Source of the DNA: Pseudidiomarina taiwanensis
GTDB lineage: Bacteria; Pseudomonadota; Gammaproteobacteria; Enterobacterales; Alteromonadaceae
Reading direction: 5' to 3'
Assembly (NCBI RefSeq): GCF_003987435.1
Contig: NZ_PIQG01000001.1
Coordinates: 434,001-498,000, forward strand
Length of the DNA stretch: 64,000 nucleotides
Notes under the pieces: model-generated
The model's database searches: none
Told to the model about the DNA's origin: nothing
The model's input: the letters and a program-made list of their open reading frames with translations, nothing else
Program-made: the position numbers and the translations under genes
Shown here: piece after piece, positions 29,123-37,672 of the stretch
How the letters are laid out: the number at the start of each line of letters is the position of its first letter
How positions within the stretch are numbered: position 1 is the stretch's first letter

Positions 29123-30265
29123 ATGTTGCATATCAATGCTGCGTTTGACAGTGGTAATATTGAAGTGGTTAAGGCGGAAGACGCCGCAGCAATCGAACTT
29201 GCGATTCGCAAAGACCATCAATCTGATTTTTATCAGTGGTTCCATTTTAAATTGCATGGAGAAGTCGGCGAAGACTATTGTCTGACGATCACAAATGCAG
29301 GGGAATCTGCATATCCGGATGGCTGGAAGGACTATGCGGCGGTTGCTTCATATGACCGAGAAACTTGGTTCCGAGTTGCCACTGAATATGATGGCAAGGT
29401 TTTAAAAATCCATCATACCCTTGAACAAGAAAGTGTTTACTTTGCCTATTTCACACCGTATTCCTATGAGCGTCACCAGGATCTTATTCATGCCGCACAA
29501 CAATCGGCACTGGTACAACATGAATTGCTAGGATTAACGCTTGATGGCCGCGAACTGAACTTGTTAGTGGTTGGTGCGCAAGAGGCTGACCATGATGCAA
29601 AGAAAAAAGCAGTATGGATTACCGCTCGTCAGCATCCAGGCGAATCGATGGCGGAATGGTTTGCGGAAGGATTCCTGACCCGTTTGCTCGACGACGAAGA
29701 TGGTGTGGCGCGGAAATTACTGCGCAATCATGTTTTTTATATCATCCCGAACATGAACCCAGACGGCAGTGTGCGTGGCCATTTAAGAACCAATGCAGCG
29801 GGCGTGAACCTCAATCGCGAATGGGCTGAACCGAGCTTAGAGCGGAGCCCAGAAGTGTATTATGTGCTGGAGAAAATGAAAGCGACTGGCGTTGATCTCT
29901 ATCTCGACATTCATGGTGATGAAAATTTACCCTATAACTTTGTCGCGGGTGCCGAGGGCGTTCCTTGCTTTAACGAGCGCTTGGAGCATTTGGGCCAGCA
30001 ATTTAAACAAGCCTTACTCACTATTACGCCAGAATTTCAAACAACCTATGGCTACGAGCAAGAAGCGCCGGGAGAGGGCAATCTTACCGTGGCAAGTAAC
30101 GCAGTATGTGAGCGCTTCAACTGCTTGGCCTTTACATTAGAAATGCCATTCAAAGATAATGCGGACTTACCTGATTCAGATTTTGGCTGGTCAGCACCGC
30201 GCGCGCAACAACTTGGTGCAGACGTTCTTGCTGCCATCTATGCAATTGCAGATGAGTTGCGGTAA
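29123..30265 (+). CDS. M14-family cytosolic-type carboxypeptidase
   Basis: A 380-residue protein with an N-terminal beta-sandwich (~1-125) and a C-terminal zinc carboxypeptidase. Zinc ligands H171 and E174 (RQHPGESMAEWF) and H264 (LDIHGDENLPY) are present, as are NMNPDG and NLNREW, with the catalytic glutamate E340 (FTLEMPFKDN). The N-terminal domain plus these motifs define the cytosolic carboxypeptidase branch related to eukaryotic tubulin deglutamylases. There is no signal peptide. The bacterial substrate is unknown; C-terminal Glu or branched peptides are a reasonable guess. It is followed by an amino-acid symporter after 53 bp. Confidence 0.9.
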   Translation: MLHINAAFDSGNIEVVKAEDAAAIELAIRKDHQSDFYQWFHFKLHGEVGEDYCLTITNAGESAYPDGWKDYAAVASYDRETWFRVATEYDGKVLKIHHTLEQESVYFAYFTPYSYERHQDLIHAAQQSALVQHELLGLTLDGRELNLLVVGAQEADHDAKKKAVWITARQHPGESMAEWFAEGFLTRLLDDEDGVARKLLRNHVFYIIPNMNPDGSVRGHLRTNAAGVNLNREWAEPSLERSPEVYYVLEKMKATGVDLYLDIHGDENLPYNFVAGAEGVPCFNERLEHLGQQFKQALLTITPEFQTTYGYEQEAPGEGNLTVASNAVCERFNCLAFTLEMPFKDNADLPDSDFGWSAPRAQQLGADVLAAIYAIADELR

Positions 30266-30318
30266 GGTAAACAAACGCAAAATAACAATGATAATCAAAA
30301 CAAGGCGAGGGGGTTTTC

Positions 30319-32004
30319 TTGGAAGCCATTAATAATTTTCTATTGTTGATCGATAGTTACCTTGGTTCAGCAGCATGGTTCCCATATGTGTTGCTGGGTG
30401 TGGGTGTATTTTTCACACTCTATCTTGGCTTTCCACAGTTACGCTTTTTTGGCCATGCTTGGAAAGTTGTCAGTGGTAAATTCGATAAAAAGGGTGCACG
30501 TGGCGATACCAGTCACTTCCAAGCTTTATCGACGGCGCTCTCTGGAACAGTAGGTACGGGTAATATCGGTGGGGTCGCGCTGGCGATTTTCCTCGGTGGC
30601 CCGGCCGCATTATTCTGGATGTGGGTCACGGCCTTCCTTGGGATGACCACCAAGTTTGTCGAAGTGACCTTGTCGCACAAATACCGGGTACAAACTGAAG
30701 ATGGCACGATGGCTGGTGGCCCAATGTACTACATGGATCGTCGCCTCAACATGAAATGGCTAGCGGTCATTTTCGCGCTGGCGACCATTATCAGTTCATT
30801 CGGAACGGGGAATATGCCGCAGATCAATAACATCGCTCAAAGTATGGAAATGAGTTTTGGTATTGACCCTATGCTCACTGGCGGTATTCTCGCGATCTTG
30901 CTGGCCATGGTTATTATCGGTGGAATTAAGCGTATCGCTGCCGTCACATCGAAAATTGTGCCGATTATGGGTGGCTTATATGTAATCGGTGCTTTAAGTG
31001 TCATTCTCTATAACGTTGATCAAATTGGTCCATCTTTCGCGGCAATTTTCACTGATGCCTTTACCGGATCTGCCGCAACCGGTGGCTTCCTTGGTGCAAC
31101 TTTCGCCTATGCATTCAACCGTGGTGTGAACCGAGGCTTATTCTCGAACGAGGCAGGGCAAGGTTCAGCTCCTATCGCGCACGCAGCAGCACGAGCTGAT
31201 GAGCCGGTATCAGAAGGGATGGTTTCGATTCTCGAACCCTTTATCGATACCATTATCGTTTGTACCCTGACAGGCTTGGTGATTCTCTCGAGTGGAGTGT
31301 GGTCGCAGAAACACGAAAATGTGTTCTCGCGGACCGACCTTGATGTCATCGTTGGTCAATATGACGATAGCAGTGATGCGGATCGAACGAAGCTGTATCA
31401 TTATTTGAACGATACCAAAGAAAACCAAGTCAATCGTTTCAATGGTAGCATTCAGGTGGTCAATGGCTCACCCGTACCGGGCGATTACACCATATTGCAC
31501 GCCCGTTCAGTAGCCGAAAACGTGCAGTTTATCGTGGCCGGTGAAAATCCTTACACCGGGGTGTTACGGATCGAAAATGGGCAGTTGAAGAAGCAAGATA
31601 TCGTGGTCAAGGGCGAGTCATTGGTGCACTCGGCTGCACTTACGTCAATCGCCTTTAGTCAAGGCTTTATCGGTAGTGCTGGCGAGTATATTGTCCCGAT
31701 TAGCTTGATGCTATTTGCATTTTCAACCGCAATCGCTTGGTCTTATTACGGTGACCGAGCTGTGGTTTACTTGTTCGGCCAACGCGGGGTGATGCCGTAT
31801 CGCATTCTTTATGTCGCTGGCTTCTTTGTCGCGTCTTTTGCCGATACCACCTTAGTATGGACCCTATCATATGTGGCTATTGTGCTGATGACCTTACCGA
31901 ACTTATTCGGTATCTTCTTGTTGCGTCGGGAAATGAAAGATACCGTTAAAGCGTATTGGGAAGATTTTGATGCCGAGCAAAGCAAACATAAATCCGATCA
32001 ATAA
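30319..32004 (+). CDS. Alanine/glycine:Na+ symporter (AGCS family) with inserted domain
   Basis: A 561-residue inner-membrane carrier. Family motifs: [39 protein letters not shown] and [18 protein letters not shown]. Between VILSSGVW (residue ~328) and [11 protein letters not shown] (~440) there is an extra soluble stretch of about 107 residues not found in typical ~450-480-residue AGCS carriers. It uses a TTG start with GAGGGGG 7 nt upstream; no ATG precedes the first helix. Feeds alanine to Ald (inference). A hairpin follows the stop. Confidence 0.9.
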   Translation: MEAINNFLLLIDSYLGSAAWFPYVLLGVGVFFTLYLGFPQLRFFGHAWKVVSGKFDKKGARGDTSHFQALSTALSGTVGTGNIGGVALAIFLGGPAALFWMWVTAFLGMTTKFVEVTLSHKYRVQTEDGTMAGGPMYYMDRRLNMKWLAVIFALATIISSFGTGNMPQINNIAQSMEMSFGIDPMLTGGILAILLAMVIIGGIKRIAAVTSKIVPIMGGLYVIGALSVILYNVDQIGPSFAAIFTDAFTGSAATGGFLGATFAYAFNRGVNRGLFSNEAGQGSAPIAHAAARADEPVSEGMVSILEPFIDTIIVCTLTGLVILSSGVWSQKHENVFSRTDLDVIVGQYDDSSDADRTKLYHYLNDTKENQVNRFNGSIQVVNGSPVPGDYTILHARSVAENVQFIVAGENPYTGVLRIENGQLKKQDIVVKGESLVHSAALTSIAFSQGFIGSAGEYIVPISLMLFAFSTAIAWSYYGDRAVVYLFGQRGVMPYRILYVAGFFVASFADTTLVWTLSYVAIVLMTLPNLFGIFLLRREMKDTVKAYWEDFDAEQSKHKSDQ

Positions 32005-32021
32005 CCACTAAAAGTCCGTAT

Positions 32022-32060
32022 AAAAGTGAGCGTTGCGTAAACCGCACGTTCACTTTTATT
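32022..32060 (+). terminator. Probable intrinsic terminator after the AGCS symporter
   Basis: A long stem, AAAAGTGAGCGTTGCG against CGCACGTTCACTTTT, with one bulged T and one G-T pair, closes a TAAAC loop and leads into TATTGTTTC. It starts 18 nt after the stop. Confidence 0.7.
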
Positions 32061-32082
32061 GTTTCAATAATGGAGTAAAAGC

Positions 32083-32409
32083 ATGGCCCTGATAGATTGC
32101 CCAGCTTGCCATAAACGGGTTTCTGATAAAGCCAAAGAATGCCAACATTGTGGCTTCAAACTCGCCACACGTTCCTCAGCGGAACATGACCGTGAACTCC
32201 GCCGTGCCCTGCAGGATAAGCGTGACAGTATTTTAAGTCAGTCAATGCTGGCACTGCTGATCGCGATTGCCGCTTTTGCCTATTTCTATGTGGCGCAACC
32301 ACTCCCTGACTCATGGCAAGCACAGCTTGCTTATGCCGGTATGCTGGTTGGGAGTATTTGGTTTATCGTGAACCGCGTGCGCCTCGTCTTTTTAAAAAAG
32401 AAACCATGA
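32083..32409 (+). CDS. Zinc-ribbon small membrane protein
   Basis: A 108-residue protein with an N-terminal zinc ribbon (C6-x2-C9 ... C20-x2-C23; CPACHKRVSDKAKECQHCG), a charged helix (~35-55), and two hydrophobic segments (MLALLIAIAAFAYFYVA and LAYAGMLVGSIWFIV). Such proteins occur in many gammaproteobacteria without an assigned function. It has AATGGAGT upstream and is followed 12 bp later by yeaC, so it probably heads the yeaC-msrC-proQ transcript. Confidence 0.8.
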   Translation: MALIDCPACHKRVSDKAKECQHCGFKLATRSSAEHDRELRRALQDKRDSILSQSMLALLIAIAAFAYFYVAQPLPDSWQAQLAYAGMLVGSIWFIVNRVRLVFLKKKP

Positions 32410-32421
32410 GGTCTGCTGCTT

Positions 32422-32733
32422 ATGCAGTTCGATGAATTATTAGCTTCGATTACCCCAGATACATTTGAACGTCTCGTTGCTGCGGTTGAAACGGGACGTT
32501 GGCCTGATGGGGTAAAACTTACGGATGAACAACGCGAAAACACCATTCAGTTAGTGATGGCGTATCAGGCTAAATACTGTCCGTCTGACGAACCTTTCCG
32601 AGTAGGCGCCGACGGACTTTTGGTGACACGAAGTAAACAAGAAATGCGGCAACAGGTGAGTGGGCGTGAGCCCGACCAGCGCATTGCCACATTTGAGTTA
32701 AATGAATCAAATCATGAGGATAGCGGTGCATGA
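32422..32733 (+). CDS. yeaC: YeaC family protein (DUF1315)
   Basis: A 103-residue protein. FDELLASITPDTFERLVAAVE, GRWPDGVKLTDEQRENTIQL and VTRSKQEM align closely with E. coli YeaC. In E. coli yeaC lies near msrB, so an association with methionine sulfoxide repair genes recurs here with msrC, whose start overlaps its stop (ATGA). No function is established. Confidence 0.87.
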   Translation: MQFDELLASITPDTFERLVAAVETGRWPDGVKLTDEQRENTIQLVMAYQAKYCPSDEPFRVGADGLLVTRSKQEMRQQVSGREPDQRIATFELNESNHEDSGA

Positions 32734-33206
32734 GTACGACGGATTATCAAAGCTTAACTGAGCAAGGACGCGCTCTGATTGCCGATGAGCCTGATCTCAT
32801 CGCAAACCTGAGTAATTTATCTGCTTTGGTTTATGAGCACCTTGAGCGGGTTAATTGGGTTGGTTTTTACCTCACTCGCAGCCCCGAAATGCTCGTGCTT
32901 GGACCGTTTCAGGGCAAAGTAGCCTGTTTGCGCATCCCTTTTAGTAAGGGTGTCTGTGGTGCAGCCGCGCGCACGCATGAGACTCAGTGTGTCGCGGATG
33001 TCCACGAATTCCCGGGGCATATCGCTTGTGATGCCGCCTCGCGCTCGGAAGTCGTGGTGCCAATTATTGTCAATAACCGGGTGGTTGGCGTGTTTGACCT
33101 CGACAGTCCAGAACCCGCGCGATTCACTCAGGCAGATGCCGATGGTTTAACCGCGTTTGCTGAAATATTCCAGCAGCTCGACTGGTCCCAATTAAACTAT
33201 GGATAA
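32730..33206 (+). CDS. msrC: Free methionine-(R)-sulfoxide reductase (GAF domain)
   Basis: A 158-residue single GAF-domain enzyme that reduces free Met-R-sulfoxide in the cytoplasm. The family cysteines are visible: ACLRIPFSKGVCG, ETQC and HIACD, together with NWVGFYL and PIIVNNRVVGVFDLDSP. It corresponds to E. coli MsrC (YebR), which also lies just upstream of proQ. It overlaps yeaC by 4 bp and is followed after 7 bp by a small acidic gene. Confidence 0.93.
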   Translation: MSTTDYQSLTEQGRALIADEPDLIANLSNLSALVYEHLERVNWVGFYLTRSPEMLVLGPFQGKVACLRIPFSKGVCGAAARTHETQCVADVHEFPGHIACDAASRSEVVVPIIVNNRVVGVFDLDSPEPARFTQADADGLTAFAEIFQQLDWSQLNYG

Positions 33207-33213
33207 CTAATTT

Positions 33214-33504
33214 ATGCATAGCCAATTTGATATCCATACTTATCTGGTAAGTCATGCCGATATGTGGTTTTTTGAGGATGAGGCAGACATTGCGGTCGAT
33301 CAGATGAATGAGATGTTGCATTATATTGTGACCTTAGCTGATTCAGATGATACTCTTGACTGCCTAGAAGAGGTTGTCCGTCGCTGTTTATTCGATTGGA
33401 TCGAAAATCCTGATTTGCTCGCGCTCGAGAGCGACGAAATGCAAACCTATATTACTGAACAACTCGCTGACGCACGTCAGCAGGAAATTGAAGAAGATGA
33501 CTGA
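33214..33504 (+). CDS. Unknown very acidic small protein upstream of proQ
   Basis: A 96-residue protein not recognised from any family. It contains about 27 Asp/Glu, three Arg and no Lys, giving a net charge near -24. It appears all-helical, with segments DEADIAVDQMNEMLHYIVTL and DCLEEVVRRCLFDWIE, and ends in an acidic tail EIEEDD. No signal peptide or membrane segment is present. It lies 7 bp after msrC and overlaps the proQ start by 8 bp, so the two are translationally coupled. A role as partner or nucleic-acid mimic for the basic protein ProQ is speculation from charge and coupling. Confidence 0.75.
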   Translation: MHSQFDIHTYLVSHADMWFFEDEADIAVDQMNEMLHYIVTLADSDDTLDCLEEVVRRCLFDWIENPDLLALESDEMQTYITEQLADARQQEIEEDD

Positions 33505-34126
33505 AGACGTAACAAAACTGTCCACCCCAAAAGAAGTTCTGGCCTACCTTGCAGAAAAATTTCCGCAGTGTTTTATTCTAGATGGTGATGCAAAACCACT
33601 GAAGATTGGTATTTTCGAAGATCTTGCGGAGCGTCTCAGTGATGACCCCACGGTCAGTAAAACCCGTTTGCGCATGGCCTTGCGCCATTATACGTCAAGT
33701 TGGCGGTACCTGCGCTCGGTAGTGGTCGATGCAGAGCGGGTAAACCTTGATGGTGAATGCGTGGCAAAAGTTGAAGCCGAGCACGCTGAACACGCAAAAG
33801 AAGCCCTTGAAGAGTCGCGCGCAAAGGTTGCGGAGCGGAAAAAGCAAGCTGCCGCAAAAGCGCCGAAAAAAACAGCTCGGCCCGCTAAGCCGAAAACCCC
33901 TAAAGCAAAACCGAAAGCCAAACCGGCAGCCAAAGCGAAACCAGCACCAAAGTTGAGTGCGGTCTCACAACACGAGTTGAATGTCGGACAAAAGGTCATG
34001 GTCAAAATGGGCCAAAAACCGATGGCTGGTGAAGTCACTGCAGTCGAGCGAAACGATATTTACGTGCAACTATTAAACGGTCTTACCGTCAAAGTGACAG
34101 CAGACGTTATTTTTGTCACCGAATAA
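33497..34126 (+). CDS. proQ: RNA chaperone ProQ
   Basis: A 209-residue RNA-binding protein. The FinO-like domain occupies ~10-120 (VLAYLAEKFPQCF, KPLKIGIFEDLAERL, RMALRHYTSSWRYLRSV), followed by a Lys/Ala/Pro-rich linker (~130-165) and a C-terminal Tudor-like domain (LNVGQKVMVKMGQKPMAGEV). It binds structured 3' ends and small RNAs. The start at 33497 was chosen because MTEDVTKLSTPKEV fits the family; a longer frame from 33374 lies inside the preceding gene. prc follows 16 bp downstream, as in E. coli. Confidence 0.96.
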   Translation: MTEDVTKLSTPKEVLAYLAEKFPQCFILDGDAKPLKIGIFEDLAERLSDDPTVSKTRLRMALRHYTSSWRYLRSVVVDAERVNLDGECVAKVEAEHAEHAKEALEESRAKVAERKKQAAAKAPKKTARPAKPKTPKAKPKAKPAAKAKPAPKLSAVSQHELNVGQKVMVKMGQKPMAGEVTAVERNDIYVQLLNGLTVKVTADVIFVTE

Positions 34127-34142
34127 GCAAGGAGTTGAGTGC

Positions 34143-36206
34143 ATGTCCAATGCAGTAAAGCGGTCTCTACTAGCCACTCTGTTCGCCTTAACAACAGGGA
34201 CGGCACTGGCAGTGCCACCTGCGCACAGCCCGGACGAGTTGCCAGCGTTACAACCTGAAGAGCAACATGGTACGGCAAGTCAGCGGGTAACAACGTATTT
34301 TACTCGTTATCACTTTAAACAGATGGAATTAAACAACCAGCTGTCGGGTGAAATTCTTGAGCGCTACCTCGAGATGCTTGATTACAACAAGATGTTTTTG
34401 CTCGCTGAGGATGTTGCGCAAGCGGAAGAATACCGCAATCTGTTTGATGACATGATTGGCTCAGGTAAGTTGCAGCCGGCATATCGCCTATACCGCACCT
34501 TGCTTGAACGCCGCTTTGAGCGATTTGAATACGCACTTAGTTTGCTCGATCCGGAACAACCTTTTGATTTTGCAGTCGATGGTGACCGCTACTACTTTGA
34601 CCGGGAAGAACAACCGTGGGCGAGTAGTGCAGAGGAATTAAATGAGGTTTGGCGCCAGCGAGTGAAATATGACGCGCTTAATTTAACCATGGCTGGCAAA
34701 GAGTGGCCTGAAGTGGTTGAAACTTTAGAGAAGCGTTATAACACTGCGTTGAAGCGACTTACCCAAACCAAGAGTGAAGATGTATTCCAAACCATCATGA
34801 ATGCATTTGCGCGGAGTATCGAGGCTCACACCAGTTATTTATCACCGGTAAACGCTGAGCGTTTCGAACAAAATATGAACCTCGAGTTAGAGGGTATCGG
34901 CGCAGTCCTGCAAATGGAATTTGATTACGCCACCATTAGCAGTTTGGTGCCTGGCGGCCCCGCCGATAAAACCGGTGAAATCGGCCCTGAAGACCGTATT
35001 ATTGCCGTCGCGCAAGGGGCGGATGAAGACGCTGAATTTGTTGATGTGGTCGGTTGGCGTCTTGACGATGTGGTTGAACTCATCAAAGGGCCAAAAGGCT
35101 CAACCGTGCAGTTACAAGTCTTACGGGCAAAACAAGCGGCCGGTAGTCAGCCTAAAGTTGTGACTATTGTTCGTGATAAAGTCAAACTAGAAGACCGCGC
35201 TGCCAAAGCTGAAATCAAAACTCCTGAATCAGGAGAGTTTGCTGGGCGTAAACTCGGCGTGATTTCTATTCCCGGGTTTTACAATAACTTGACCCGCGAT
35301 GTCGTGAAGTTGCTCGATGAAATGAATAGCGCTGATGCGGAAGGGATCATCATCGATCTGCGTGGTAACGGCGGTGGCTCACTGACCGAAGCCATTAGCC
35401 TAACAGGCCTTTTCATCGACCGTGGTCCGGTGGTGCAGGTTGCAGATGGCAGCGGTCGGCGCGAAGTTAATTCCGACCGTGACGGCGTGACTTATTACGA
35501 CGGACCACTCGTGGTTATGGTGGACCGTTACAGTGCGTCGGCATCAGAAATTTTCGCTGCAGCTTTGCAGGATTATGGGCGCGCCGTTATTGTCGGTGAA
35601 AATACCTTTGGTAAAGGCACAGTCCAACAGCACCGCAGTTTAGCGCGTCGGTTTGACTTCTTCGATGAGCCAGTAGGAAGCGTTCAATATACGATCGCGA
35701 AGTTTTACCGTATCAATGGGGGCAGTACCCAATTGCGTGGGGTTAAACCCGATGTCTTGTTCCCAGCTTATATTGACCCCGAGGAATTTGGTGAATCGAG
35801 CCAAGACAATGCATTGCCATGGGACCAACTGCAATCAGCTAAGTTCGAGCCAGTCGGGCAATTGACCGAGGAACAGATCCAACACTGGCAAAAGCAAGCT
35901 GATGCAGGTGTCAGTAGCAACCCTGAATTTCAATATGTACTTGAAGATATTGCCGAATACCAGTCGGAAAAAGACCGTACCTGGGTCACTTTGGAGCTTG
36001 CTGAACGCAAAGCAGAAGAAGCGGCAGATGAAGCTCGCAAACTTCAGCGAGCAAATGAGCGGCTCCAACGCCTTGGCAAAGAGCCGGTAGACTCAGTCGA
36101 GAATATACCGGATGACCTCGAGGTTCCTGATCCATATCTTGAGGAGGCGGTGGCATTGAGCTTCAGCATTATTGATGAGGTTAAGCTCGCACTCAATCAG
36201 AACTAG
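34143..36206 (+). CDS. prc: Tail-specific protease Prc (C-terminal processing peptidase)
   Basis: A 687-residue periplasmic serine protease. Signal peptide MSNAVKRSLLATLFALTTGT with cleavage after ALA. A helical N-domain is followed by a PDZ domain (~240-340, LEGIGAVLQMEFDYATISSL, GPEDRIIAVAQG) and the S41 core with nucleophile S466 in SASASE and general base K491 in TFGKGTVQ, spaced 25 residues as in E. coli Prc. The C-terminus ends in coiled helices. Degrades proteins with nonpolar C-termini and controls lytic enzymes such as MepS in E. coli. The start at 34143 has AAGGAG 7-9 nt upstream. Confidence 0.96.
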   Translation: MSNAVKRSLLATLFALTTGTALAVPPAHSPDELPALQPEEQHGTASQRVTTYFTRYHFKQMELNNQLSGEILERYLEMLDYNKMFLLAEDVAQAEEYRNLFDDMIGSGKLQPAYRLYRTLLERRFERFEYALSLLDPEQPFDFAVDGDRYYFDREEQPWASSAEELNEVWRQRVKYDALNLTMAGKEWPEVVETLEKRYNTALKRLTQTKSEDVFQTIMNAFARSIEAHTSYLSPVNAERFEQNMNLELEGIGAVLQMEFDYATISSLVPGGPADKTGEIGPEDRIIAVAQGADEDAEFVDVVGWRLDDVVELIKGPKGSTVQLQVLRAKQAAGSQPKVVTIVRDKVKLEDRAAKAEIKTPESGEFAGRKLGVISIPGFYNNLTRDVVKLLDEMNSADAEGIIIDLRGNGGGSLTEAISLTGLFIDRGPVVQVADGSGRREVNSDRDGVTYYDGPLVVMVDRYSASASEIFAAALQDYGRAVIVGENTFGKGTVQQHRSLARRFDFFDEPVGSVQYTIAKFYRINGGSTQLRGVKPDVLFPAYIDPEEFGESSQDNALPWDQLQSAKFEPVGQLTEEQIQHWQKQADAGVSSNPEFQYVLEDIAEYQSEKDRTWVTLELAERKAEEAADEARKLQRANERLQRLGKEPVDSVENIPDDLEVPDPYLEEAVALSFSIIDEVKLALNQN

Positions 36207-36209
36207 GCA

Positions 36210-36232
36210 AAAGCCGCTTTGAGCGGCTTTTT
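36210..36232 (+). terminator. Intrinsic terminator of the proQ-prc operon
   Basis: AAAGCCGCT / GCGGCTTT stem with a short TTGA-type loop followed by TTTTT, 3 nt after the prc stop. Confidence 0.9.
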
Positions 36233-36269
36233 AATACCCATAGAAGAACGATAATAAGGGCATTAAGTT

Positions 36270-37649
36270 ATGCTAGGAACCGAAATCAGCAGTCGCTGGT
36301 CAAGCCGCTTAACTTTTATTTTAGCTTCAACTGCGGCAGCGGTTGGACTCGGAAATATTTGGAAGTTCCCATACATTACTGGTGAAAACGGTGGTGGGGC
36401 ATTCGTTTTAGTCTACCTGCTGTGTATCGCTTTGATCGGGATTCCGGTGATGATCGCAGAAATCATCATCGGTCGCCGCGCACGTCACACTCCAGGCGAG
36501 GCGGCTAAAGCGGTTGCTCTCGAGTCCGGACGTTCCAGTGCATGGCAAATTACCGGTTGGCTGGGGATGATTACGGGCTTTTTAGTGCTCAGCTTCTATG
36601 CGGTTATCGCAGGTTGGGCATTGGCTTATGTTGGTGAAGCTAGTTCCGGTGCCTTCATAGGCGCAAGCATTACCGACATTGAAGCGATTTTCAGCACGCT
36701 TACCGCATCGGCTGAGCGACTCACGTTCTGGCATGCGCTTATTATTTTGAGCGTTATTTTGGTGGTGGGTAATGGCGTTAAAGATGGTCTAGAACGCACG
36801 GTTCGCTTCATGTTGCCAGCGATGTTAGTGCTCTTGGTCATTATTGCTGTCTACGCGGCCATCGAAGGTGACTTTGCGGCCACTGTGAGTTTCTTATTTG
36901 CGCCAAACTTCTCGGCGTTGACCGCAAATGGGGTTGTGCTCGCACTTGGTCACGCGTTTTTCTCGCTCGGTCTCGCCTCCGGTATCGTCATTATGTACGG
37001 CGCTTATTTGCCCAAAGACACATCAGTTGTGCAAACGACTCTATGGATTGCGGCCGCAGATACGTTGGTCTCTTTGTTAGCAGGCTTTGCGATTTTCCCA
37101 ATTGTATTCGGCAGTGGTCTCGAAGCGGGAGCGGGGCCTGGGTTAATATTCAAAACCTTGCCAGTTGCCTTTAGCCAGATGCCAGGTGGACTGCTATTAG
37201 GAAGCTTATTTTTTATCATGCTAGTGCTTGCAGCCTTCACCTCAGCAGTTGCCATGATTGAATCCGCCGTCGCATTCGTTGAAGAGCGTTTCAATTTGGG
37301 TCGTTGGGCGGCCACGATAAGTGCGGCAGCGGTGCTATGGTTGCTCGGCCAAGTCACGATTTATTCATTTGCTGGGGCGAGCTGGACGCAGATCGACTGG
37401 ACTATCTTAGGGCGACAACTGAGCTCTTGGTTTGATGTGATTGATTATCTCACCGGCACCATTTTACTCCCGATTGGGGGCTTAATTCTTGCCGTATTTG
37501 CTGGCTGGGTGATGCGTAAACCCTTCAGTGCTGATGAAATTCGCACTGAAAATTGGGCCTTCCAACTATGGTATTTCTGTGTCAAATGGTTGGCTCCAGT
37601 CGCAATTACGCTGATCTTCTTACAGTTACTTGGTGTGGTATCGTTTTAA
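36270..37649 (+). CDS. Neurotransmitter:sodium symporter (NSS/SNF) family transporter
   Basis: A 459-residue inner-membrane carrier. The first helix region SRLTFILASTAAAVGLGNIWKFPYITGENGGGAF is the NSS signature with the Na+ and substrate-binding unwound helix. About 11-12 helices follow, as in bacterial LeuT-like carriers. It imports an amino acid with Na+, but the substrate cannot be told. It starts after the prc terminator and is followed 23 bp later by nhaC and then pepN, all on one strand, suggesting an amino acid uptake unit. A GGGCA before the ATG is a weak Shine-Dalgarno. Confidence 0.93.
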   Translation: MLGTEISSRWSSRLTFILASTAAAVGLGNIWKFPYITGENGGGAFVLVYLLCIALIGIPVMIAEIIIGRRARHTPGEAAKAVALESGRSSAWQITGWLGMITGFLVLSFYAVIAGWALAYVGEASSGAFIGASITDIEAIFSTLTASAERLTFWHALIILSVILVVGNGVKDGLERTVRFMLPAMLVLLVIIAVYAAIEGDFAATVSFLFAPNFSALTANGVVLALGHAFFSLGLASGIVIMYGAYLPKDTSVVQTTLWIAAADTLVSLLAGFAIFPIVFGSGLEAGAGPGLIFKTLPVAFSQMPGGLLLGSLFFIMLVLAAFTSAVAMIESAVAFVEERFNLGRWAATISAAAVLWLLGQVTIYSFAGASWTQIDWTILGRQLSSWFDVIDYLTGTILLPIGGLILAVFAGWVMRKPFSADEIRTENWAFQLWYFCVKWLAPVAITLIFLQLLGVVSF

Positions 37650-37672
37650 ATTAATTAACAAGAGAAACTCTT

